Shown one piece after another: positions 56,697 to 64,000 of a stretch of DNA of 64,000 bases. Where the stretch lies: the NCBI GenBank assembly GCA_963921935.1, contig OY998175.1, positions 149,659,309-149,723,308 on the forward strand. The letters are read 5' to 3'. Each line of letters begins with the position of its first letter. Within the stretch, counting starts at the first letter, position 1. A program made the translations under genes and the position numbers. The notes beneath the pieces were generated by a model. That model was not told where the DNA came from. It made no database searches and saw only the letters and a program-made list of their open reading frames with translations. This DNA is from Galeruca laticollis (taxonomy: Eukaryota > Arthropoda > Insecta > Coleoptera > Chrysomelidae).

Positions 56697-56736
56697 TGAC
56701 AATTGTTTCGATAAATCAATATCATCGTCAGAATGA
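56697..56736 (-). ncRNA. Hammerhead-like motif, CUGACGA core
   Basis: Minus strand: CUGACGA, extra U, stem II GAUA/UAUC with UUGAUU loop, GAA, ACAAUUGU, C, stem I AUU/AAU. All consensus core bases are present. Confidence 0.6.
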
Positions 56737-56993
56737 CAGAAGTTACATTTCATTTGATGCCTACCTGATGTTAAGTAGTTATATTTGGCTAGACCAATAA
56801 GTGACCTAACTTGTGATTGACTTAATTTATCTTACTAGACAAAAAAAGAAGATGTGATATTACAAGTATTGAAGCTTAGATATTATTAGCCCTATGGTGA
56901 TATCCTGGATATCATTTTTCCAATTAAGATCAGTATAACTGTGCAATGATATAGAAAACCAGGAAAACTATATCTGCTGATCTTTACAATTAT

Positions 56994-57227
56994 CATTTAA
57001 GAAGACAATTTATTAGTGGAGAATTCCCTAGATTTATCTGTTCATTGACAACTTCATATTGTGGATTTCTTAAATGTCTTCTAATTTCCAATTTTTCAAG
57101 GAAATCCAGTTCTTGTTTCTTTTCACAAATATGCAGCACTTCTAGTTCTGTGTTAGGTGTCAATGAACGATTGGTGTCAAGTAGATGTTTTCCGTAGTGG
57201 GATTTATCTGGTTGTTTTAATCTGAAT
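56994..57227 (-). CDS. PLE endonuclease C-terminal fragment
   Basis: Open minus-strand frame: KSHYGKHLLDTNRSLTP, TELEVLHICEKKQELDFLEK, LEIRRHLRNPQYEVVNEQ, ending TGA near 56994. It is the tail after the GIY-YIG core, same subfamily as 22688-23530. 5'-truncated but without internal stops. Confidence 0.65.
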
Positions 57228-57401
57228 GGAAAAATGATATCCAGTATATCACCATAGGGCTACTAATATCTAAGCTTCAATATTTGTAATATGACATCTT
57301 CTTCTTTTTTCTATTAACATATATTAGGTCAATCACAAGTTAGGTCACTTCTTGGTCTACTACTACTATCAGGTAGGCATCAAATGAAATGTACCTACTG
57401 T

Positions 57402-57443
57402 TATTCTGACGATGATATTGATTTATCGAAACAATTGTCAATT
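57402..57443 (+). ncRNA. Hammerhead-like motif, CUGACGA core (inverted partner)
   Basis: Same sequence as 56697-56736 on the opposite strand: CUGACGA, extra U, GAUA/UAUC, GAA, ACAAUUGU, C. Confidence 0.6.
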
Positions 57444-57544
57444 TTTTAGAATTTTCAACAATTTTTATTATATTGTGGAATTAGCTATAAACAGTGAGTT
57501 TCATTTAAAACACTAATATGAGACAATTAATTTCAAATATATGA

Positions 57545-59376
57545 AGCTTTACTTTCGGCGATTTAATACAAAAATTGAGATCCTTGACTTCACGGAAAAT
57601 ATACTGGAACGTAAAACAACGCTAAAGTTGAAACATGATATCGATATTACGAGATAAAAAAAATGAAAAACTTTATTCCAGGAGGCCCCGTCTTCCATCA
57701 ACCTGTAATCGAGTGGGATGTTGATTTTTTGGAGGTCTGATCTTATGTTGTCTTTACAACGCATTCTGGGGCGTCCGAGTGGTCTTTTACCTGTACTTGA
57801 CCTGCCCATCTTGAACGCTGGGATTTAATCTCCTGGATGATATCGCTATCTTTGTATAGTTCTTGGACTTCTGCATAAGTTCTAATGCAATATCGGTTGG
57901 TCGTCGGATCGTGGTAGGGTCCACATATCTTTCTGAGAATCTTTCGTTCGCAGCATCTGAGTTTATCTTCGTTTGCTTTGGTCATTGTCCACGTTTCGCT
58001 ACCATATGTTATTATGGGTCTGATGATAGTTTTATATATCTTGATTTTTGAAGCCCTTGTTAGACTCTTCAATTTCATAAGGCTATTGACTGCAAAAAGA
58101 CAGCAGGTTGCGGACTCGATTCCTGCCTTTGATTTCTTCAGTGACGTCGTTGTCTGCTGTAATTGTGGCACAAAGGTATTTGAAGTGTTCTACTCTTTCG
58201 AAAGTGAAGTTTCTTATTGTGACGTTTTGTCCTAACCCATCTCTTCGTGCCGTTCTATTCACGCACATGTATTTCGTCTTTTCCTCGTTAATCCTTAGTC
58301 CTACTTCGCTTGTTATTTTCTAGATCTTGTTGAAAATGTCCTTTATTGTCCCCTAGGATGTCGATGTCATCTGCGTATGCTATAAGTAATTTGGCACCTT
58401 TCGTTGTTAGCATTTCAGTTTTTATCTCAGCTCTGCTGTTCTCATGACTTTCTCTAGGACGAGATTGAACAGTAGCGGCGAGAGGGTATCGCCTTGTTTT
58501 AGTCCGTTATCTATTCCAAAGCTGCTGGATAGGTTATTGTTTACCCGTACCTTTGATACTCCTCCCTCTATGCAAATTTTGGTCATCTGGATCAGCTTTT
58601 TTGGAATTGAAAACTCCGCCATTGCGTTCCATACTTGGCTTCTCTCTATGCTATCATAAGCCTGTCGGAAATCTATGAAGAGGTTATGTACTGTTCTATT
58701 ATATTCCTAATCATTTTCTAAAACTTGCCTTAGTGTGAAAAGTTGGTCTATAGTTGACCTGTGTTTTCTAAAGCCGGCTTGATATTCACCTAGGATGTTT
58801 TCTGCATATGGGGTTAATCTATATGCTTTGTATGCGGTGTTCATTAGTGAGATTCCCCTGTAGTTGACGTATTTTGATTTGTCTCCTTTTTTATGAATGG
58901 GTGCGATAATACTTTCTTTCCATTTTGTAGGTATTTTTTCTTCTCGCCATATGAGAGTTAATAATTTGTGAATTTGCAAATGGAGTGCATTTCCACCATA
59001 TTTTAGTAGTTCTGCCGGTATCTCATCCGAGCCAAGCGCCTTGGAGTTCTTTGGCTTATTCAATGCCCTTTTTGTTTCTTGAAGGGAGAGTTCTTCCACT
59101 GGTAGGTATGCTGTTATGTAGGTCTCTTAATTGTGCATTTTTTCTGGTTTTATGCTTAGGAGGTCCTTGAAGTATCTTCTCCATTCTTCGGTCAGTTCTT
59201 CTTCTTTGAGTAATAAGTGGCCTTGGTCGTTCCTGAGTGTCGGAATGGATTTGGCCTTGAAGCCTTTCTTCTAAAAAGTAATTGCCCTGCAGAATTCTCT
59301 GGAGCCTGGTTTTGGGCGGTTTCTTTCTATTTCTTCATATTCCTTGGTTTATACTCTTTCTTCTTTGTTCTTATTA
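57545..59376 (-). pseudogene. RTE-like LINE, reverse transcriptase and C-terminus (broken)
   Basis: Minus strand. ELSLQETKRALNKPKNSKAL, GSDEIPAELLKYGG, IPTKWKESIIAPIHKKGDKS, YVNYRGISLMNTAYK and GEYQAGFRKHRSTIDQLFTL (58707-59099) are followed by the interrupted motif A, VNNNLSSSFGIDNGLKQGDT and LSPLLFNLVLEKVMRTAELR (58422-58622). The YADD region near 58370 is shifted out of frame. Then come FERVEHFKYLCATITADNDV, RPIITYGSETWTMTK and the C-terminal GKRPLGRPRMRCKDNIRSDL (57750s). Many frame breaks. Split from its endonuclease part by a Tc1-like insertion. Confidence 0.82.
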
Positions 59377-60416
59377 TAGTCCGTCTAGAAAGTATCCGGA
59401 AAACAGTAAGAACCATTATAATTTTTCGGTGTTTATATTTATTACTAAAATTAATACAATCATAACAAATAATTCATCTTATTTACTTATACAACCTCCA
59501 TTTAATTCTAAACACATAATTAAACGTTCAGGCAAACCTGAAACTAGGTCAACACTATAATGTTCGGTGATGATGGTCCAAGCCTGTAAAACCGACCGAA
59601 TCAAATTCTTTTTTATTTCGTGGCGCTGCTCATTCCACATCGATCTTCATGAGTCCCCATATGTTTTCAATGAGACTAAGATCTGGTGAAGCCGCTGGCC
59701 ATGGAATTATTAAACGGCATCACCAACTATATAAAGAGGTGTAGAACCACGCACAGCTATTGCTCTTCAAACCATTATTTTAGTGGAAAATTTGGAAATT
59801 TGAACAGTAACTTGATCTCTTGATTTTAAGTGGATTTTCACCAAGCTGGAAACAACTTTCGTCGGATATAAACACATTGCCAAAGTTATCTTCTCGAAGA
59901 CATTGACAAAAATATATTCTTCATTCTACGGACTTTCTTTGGTTGCCTTGATATGTAGCCTTGTTTTCACAGTAACTTGCAGACAGTTTCCGGACACAGG
60001 TTTATTCTTCAAATCTGTTAGCCAATTTTCGAATTTTCGAAACCCTAGGCGCTTATTTTGTCTTCCCGAACCAGGTCCACGCCTTATACATCTCCCATTT
60101 TTATCTTCTTTATTGTGTCATATACTGTACTATTTCCGAGATCCGTCAATTCCACTGATTATTTAAGGTTTTTAACACCTTCTCTATACGAATATTCCAC
60201 CAGCTTCTTTTTTTCTAGTTGTGACATTATAACACAAAACTTAACCCTGCATGCAATCAACAATATGTGACAGATGGTATTTTTATGTATTTTGGCCATG
60301 GTCTACTACCGGCTCAATCTACTTGATGCATTACTTTCGTCTTAGGATGTTACGGAAAAGAAATATGATAAAATTAGAAGAAAGTTCAAATTCCGGATAC
60401 TTTCTGGACGAACTAT
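59377..60416 (-). mobile_element. Tc1-like transposon (decayed)
   Basis: Ends TAGTCCGTCTAGAAAGTATC and, inverted on the other side, TAGTTCGTCCAGAAAGTATC, with TA at both junctions. Minus-strand remains of the transposase: LYPTKVVSSLV/ISDESCFQLGENP (second catalytic Asp region near 59870), and PWPAASPDLSLIENIWGLMK (third catalytic position, 59640-59720). Frames are broken throughout. It interrupts the LINE between its endonuclease and RT parts. Confidence 0.82.
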
Positions 60417-61640
60417 AGTTTTCTTGTCTCTTTCCGGCACCTTGCGTATTCTTCTATACTTTCCTCTGTTTGTAGTTGTAGCATTATCTTCCTTGCCTTT
60501 TGTCTGGCTTCTAGGAGAATCTAACACTCGTCGTCAAACCACCATTTTTGTACCCTTTTTACTTTACTTTCTCCGAATACTTTTTGAGCGGTTTCTGTTA
60601 TTACTTTTGAAGTTCTCTCCCACAACTTTTCAGGTTCATTACATTCTGTCTCAGAGTCTAGAGTTTGTTCGAGTTGTTCCATGTACTGTCGTTGTTTTGT
60701 TTCATTTTGCAGTTCGTCCCTGTTCCATTGAGGAGTTGTCTTAGTTCTGGTGTATTTATGGGTCGATATTCTCATTTCAACTTTCGCTCGGACTAGGCAA
60801 TGGTCTGTATCGCCATCTATTCCTCGGAGGCTTCTTACGTCTAGGGCGTTGCTTCCGTGACCCGCACCCACGATGATATGGTCTATTTGGTTTCGGATGG
60901 TGTGGTTATTTATAATCCAGGTCTATTTGTGGATATATTTATGTGGGAAGATAGTCGATTTAATCAGCATTTTGTTGGAAGTGGCGGCTTCTATAAGTCT
61001 TTGCCCATTATCATTGGATTTATTATGGAGGCTTTGTTTGCCTATCGTTGGGATGAAGCAGGGTTCTTTGCCTATTTTTGCATTGAAATCTCCACAGAGT
61101 AGTCGCATGTCTTGTTTGAGCATTGTGTCAATGGTTTTCTCTAAGATGTAGTAGAACGCATCTTTGGTGGCTTCGTTCTTCTCTTCAGATGGAGCATATG
61201 CTGAGATGATCGATATGTTGTACCATTTGCCTTTTAGTCTAATATAGCACATTCTTTCATTTATTGGTTTGAAATTTAGAACGTTTTGGACCATATTTTC
61301 TCTAATGACAAAACCTGTTCCAAATTCATGTTTTCCCTGTTCACTGCCGCTAAAAAATATAACAGATTTCCGCCCCAGGCCATCTTATTTCTTTGACTGC
61401 TGTTATATCCATTCCTATATTTTCGAGTTGTTGAATGGCATTTGTAGCAGCTCCAGCTCTATACTCATATTCCTTTTCCGTTGCGTTTGTCGTCTTTGTG
61501 TTGTTCCTGTTCAGGTCCGAGCCAAAATTGCAGTTTTCATAACCAGACTCCTTTTTACGAGAGCGGGTGGTTAGCTCTCTACTCAACCCTCCTTCTTTAT
61601 CCGGGTTTAGGACCGGCAGTGACAACTAATTAGATACTCA
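60417..61640 (-). pseudogene. RTE-like LINE, 5' region and AP endonuclease
   Basis: Minus strand from about 61640: leader with CCGGTCCTAAACCCGGATAA, then IQQLENIGMDITAVKEIRWP (catalytic Glu), HEFGTGFVIRENMVQ, LNFKPINERMCYIRLKGKWY, IISAYAPSEEKNEATKDAF, LLCGDFNAKIGKEPCF (GDFN), DNGQRLIEAATSNKM, a stop after FPHKYIHK, IRNQIDHIIVGAGH, and RSLRGIDGDTDHCLVRAKVE (DH catalytic His). The linker QKWWFDDEC is at 60521. It nicks target DNA in intact copies. Continues at 59376 after the Tc1 insertion. Confidence 0.85.
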
Positions 61641-61804
61641 ATCCACCCATCAGTTGCCCCTGGCGGAGTTGTTATAATAATAAGCTACCCAGTATTCAAG
61701 CGGTCATAGGCAAACTTTCAGGAATTACATTATTTGTTTAATTTTTTTAATTTTTCTCAGATTAGTTTTGTCCAGTCGACTATTATAAGCATGAAAAGCG
61801 ATTT
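61641..61804. other. Junction between LINE and Tc1-like remnant
   Basis: Short mixed sequence without recognised coding content. Confidence 0.4.
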
Positions 61805-62145
61805 GACATAATGTATGGTGCCATTGTGAAGCACTATGCAGGATTAGGTTTGCAAAAAAATTCTATCGAACATTTAGAAGCTACTGTAGACGCATGGTAT
61901 CCCGCATTTGGCACTGCCCTCTCTATCGCCCGACCTCAATTCCATCGAGCATGCTTGAGGCCAGCTACAAAAAGCGTTAAATTCCCTTCAATCGCCCCCA
62001 CAGACACTCCAAGAGCTTAGACAGTTTTTATCCAGACTTTGGAGACAAATCGATCAATGTTACTTCAACGACCGTATTGAAAGTATGCAGAGACGCTGTT
62101 TGGCTCTAATTGATGTTAGAGAAAATCATACTCCTTATTAACGTT
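61805..62145 (+). pseudogene. Tc1/mariner-type transposase C-terminus
   Basis: A plus-strand frame gives SRPDLNSIEHA, a TGA where Trp is expected (SIEHAWD-type motif holding the last catalytic residue), then GQLQKALNSLQSPPQTLQEL, RQFLSRLWRQIDQCYFNDRI and ESMQRRCLALIDVRENHTPY with a stop near 62139. The remainder upstream is not recognisable. Degenerate. Confidence 0.7.
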
Positions 62146-62317
62146 TGTACTTTATTTTTTAATAAAACTAAAATGGTACATAACCTTAAACTCTTGTTTT
62201 TGTTGCTTCAAACTGCATACCTATGTATTGCTCAAAAGGACATACAAACGCTTATATAAAAAAACATTCAATGTATAACATATAAACAATTGGTGAGCAA
62301 TCTGTTAAAACAAAATC

Positions 62318-62525
62318 TCAGAATGTATGAACTTTCTTAAATTTTGTGGAACAGTATATATGTTTTTCCGTCTTTTTCGTTATATTGTCACACAGCAGTG
62401 CCTGTAAGGTTCTTCTTTTATTGACTCTTTCTTGAATCCTTCTTGATTCCCTACATATTTTTCTAACCTCGGCGCTGATATGGGTAATAGCTAAGATGAA
62501 TAGAAATATCACAAATATTTTCATT
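62318..62525 (-). CDS. Small secreted peptide exon (candidate)
   Basis: Minus strand, ATG at 62525-62523. The 68-residue frame starts MKIFVIFLFILAITHISAEV, a textbook signal peptide with likely cleavage near ISA, followed by a basic mature part of about 49 residues (KICRESRRIQERVNKRRTL) with three Cys. Upstream at about 62594 the minus strand has TTCATTTTTAG then AAAGCACAGG, a plausible acceptor, so this may be the second exon of a spliced gene. The open frame extends upstream to 62620, but the signal peptide argues for 62525. No homology is recognised. No AATAAA was seen downstream. It could be chance. Confidence 0.35.
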
Positions 62526-62620
62526 TGATATACTTTTAGAAAGTTCCTTTTAACTGTCGCATGTTCTTTTGTGTGAATCCTGTGCTTTCTAAAAATGAAT
62601 ACAGAAAACATTAACACCAT

Positions 62621-63202
62621 AATTACATTTATAGAATAAAAGAATATGGAGAATTGACCAGAACCTCAATTATTCTTCTATAAGATTTTGTCAAAATATT
62701 AAGTATGCTATTAATATGATCGTTAAGAGGTGATTAAGTTCCTATTTGCACCACAATAGAAATACCTATATTTATATATGTTTAAAATATAATTATAGAA
62801 AATAAGAAGAATGCGAGAAAATACTAATTTACTTAAATGAAATTTACTGTTTCGACCCCTACTCTGTAGAATCTAGAAACTCATATTACTCTATTAAATG
62901 AAACCGTTTCTAAATAATTACTCATAATAATTACGGATATATATCCAAATACTCAATTTAAAATTCAATAGAACTAATCAAAAAATTAAAAACATTTAAC
63001 TTACAAGATAACTCTAAACTAATTTATTTTATGTTACCAATATGTTCACTAAAAATCCTCAAAAATAATGTCTAGCACTTGTATTACTAGAAGATAAAAA
63101 AAATAATACAAGAATAATATGAAATATATTTATTTTATTTGATATATGTATTAATCAGAATTATTTCACTTTTGCCAATAAGGAATATATTCAAAATTAA
63201 GG
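62621..63202. other. AT-rich stretch, nothing recognised
   Basis: No frame or repeat recognised. Confidence 0.5.
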
Positions 63203-63620
63203 TTTACTAATTATATCACCAATTTTGGCAAACTTTTTTGTGGACAGTTTGGAAAGAAAAATTTTTGAATGTAACATTTCAAAAAATATCTTATTTTGGT
63301 ATAGATATGTAGATGACATATTAGCTTGCTGTATAGGTAGTGAACGACAATTAGATGTATTTTTCAACCATAATAATAATTCACACCCAAACATTAAATT
63401 TACATTAGACGTGGAAGAAAATAACTCAATCAATTTTCTTGATTTTTTCAATTCGAAGAGCTATTAATGTACTTGATTATTCTATTTACAGAAAAACAAC
63501 ACACACTGGTGTAACTATTCCATATAATTCTAATCATCCCATGTCACATAAATTAGAAGCATATAATTCAATTATCGAAAAGAAACCAAATTTTTTATTT
63601 TGGTACAAGAATTTATTATA
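63203..63620 (+). pseudogene. PLE reverse transcriptase fragment
   Basis: SPILANFFVDSLERKIFECN, WYRYVDDILACCIGSERQLD (catalytic YVDD near 63306), HPNIKFTLDVEENNSINFLD, then a frameshift near 63450 and YRKTTHTGVTIPYNSNHPMS, ending at 63620. Then an oppositely oriented terminal repeat begins. Same subfamily type as 55585-55824. Confidence 0.8.
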
Positions 63621-63668
63621 AGCAGAGCGCTTTCGGTTCAATGATAAACCATCATCAGTGCCCCCTGT
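63620..63668 (-). ncRNA. Hammerhead-like motif, CUGAUGA core
   Basis: Minus strand: stem I GGGCA with UGCUU (three Watson-Crick pairs then G-U pairs), core CUGAUGA, extra U, stem II GGUU/AACC with UAUCAUUG loop, GAA, self-complementary AGCGCU as stem III, then C at the cleavage position. This is the most complete match to the hammerhead consensus in the window. Confidence 0.62.
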
Positions 63669-64000
63669 AAAAGTAAGAAAATTGATCTTACATTCTCGAT
63701 ATAAAATAAAAGGTTTAGAAGGGCCTAAAGCCAAATAGATACAATTCACTCACATGGTCAGGGTGTACTCCAAATCCTCACAAATTAGAAGATACATAAT
63801 ATGAATTAAAATATAGTGCTTGAAACACAGTCACTATTTAATTAAAATAATAATAAAAAGCACACACAACCCATTGTACAATGAATGAATCCCTAAAATA
63901 GGGGATAAAATATAACTCAAAACATTATTTGTGAGTCAGCTGTTTGACATTTGACAACAATTGTAGAAGATAAGTTGAAAATGAACGATTTTTGAAGGTG
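63621..64000 (-). repeat. PLE terminal repeat in opposite orientation (partial)
   Basis: Begins with a hammerhead-like motif on the minus strand and continues as non-coding AT-rich sequence to the window end. Placed as a PLE terminal repeat by the motif and by its junction with the RT fragment. Confidence 0.5.

Larger units (their letters stand above)
56640..57540 (-). mobile_element. PLE 3' unit with inverted terminal repeat
   Basis: Minus-strand unit: coding tail 57227-56994, then terminal repeat to about 56645. On its 5' side (57228-57540) lies a second terminal repeat in opposite orientation, near-identical over CAATTGTCAATTTTTTAG, GATGATATTGATTTATCG and AGGTAGGCATCAAATG. The arrangement is the same as at 2110-4592. 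The right edge joins the RTE-like LINE tail. Confidence 0.75.

Noticed and set aside
1..64000. CRISPR arrays, tRNA or rRNA genes
   Set aside because: No regularly spaced short repeats, and no tRNA A/B-box or rRNA-like sequence was noticed on either strand; a tRNA search program was not available.

Overview
The window looks like AT-rich insect nuclear DNA from a large genome full of transposable elements. The evidence is spliced and decayed transposon genes, BEL/Pao and gypsy-type LTR elements, Penelope-like elements (PLEs), R4/RTE/CR1-like LINEs, a Crypton, hAT and Tc1/mariner transposons, and long (TA)n tracts. A beetle or hemipteran is my guess from the mix of families; the sequence alone does not prove it. 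I recognise no conserved single-copy host gene. The one possible host-type exon is a small secreted peptide near 62.4 kb on the minus strand.

Layout. 0.6-8.4 kb: two related LTRs facing each other (620-1957 plus, 7111-8445 minus) around a PLE with an inverted terminal repeat (2110-4592) and a broken coiled-coil gag gene. 10.3-14.9 kb: repeat 'R', carrying a TIR element that is itself split by a 2.6 kb Crypton; an uninterrupted inverted copy of R with its TIR element lies at 53.45-55.44 kb and gives the empty site. 16-18.8 kb: minus-strand RTE-like LINE. 22.7-23.8 kb: two tandem PLE 3' units. 25.4-26.9 kb: R4/Dong-like LINE. 28.26-39.37 kb: BEL/Pao element with 5-bp target duplication, split by a 4.75 kb LINE (33289-38042) with a 12-bp target duplication.

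40.7-53.4 kb: DUF4817-type mariner-like transposons. One is cut by a hAT element (41560-49818) which is cut in turn by a very young LTR element (44214-49652) that encodes only a coiled-coil gag-like protein. 55.5-57.5 kb: two more PLE fragments. 57.5-61.6 kb: a second RTE-like LINE carrying a Tc1-like insertion. 61.8-63.7 kb: a Tc1-like remnant, the secreted-peptide exon and a PLE fragment.

The most interesting signal is a set of hammerhead-ribozyme-like motifs in the PLE terminal repeats. All share a stem II hairpin, GAA, a short self-complementary stem III and a short stem I. Several loci keep the CUGANGA core, while two separate PLE lineages carry U at core position 3 together with A at position 8, a compensatory change of a known tertiary base pair. 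A second candidate novelty is the gag-only LTR family. A third is the Crypton gene, whose ATG appears to exist only after splicing.

Almost every coding region here is broken by stops, frameshifts, deletions or insertions, so they are annotated mainly as pseudogenes or element fragments. Boundaries were set by eye from repeat comparison, target-site duplications and splice sites.
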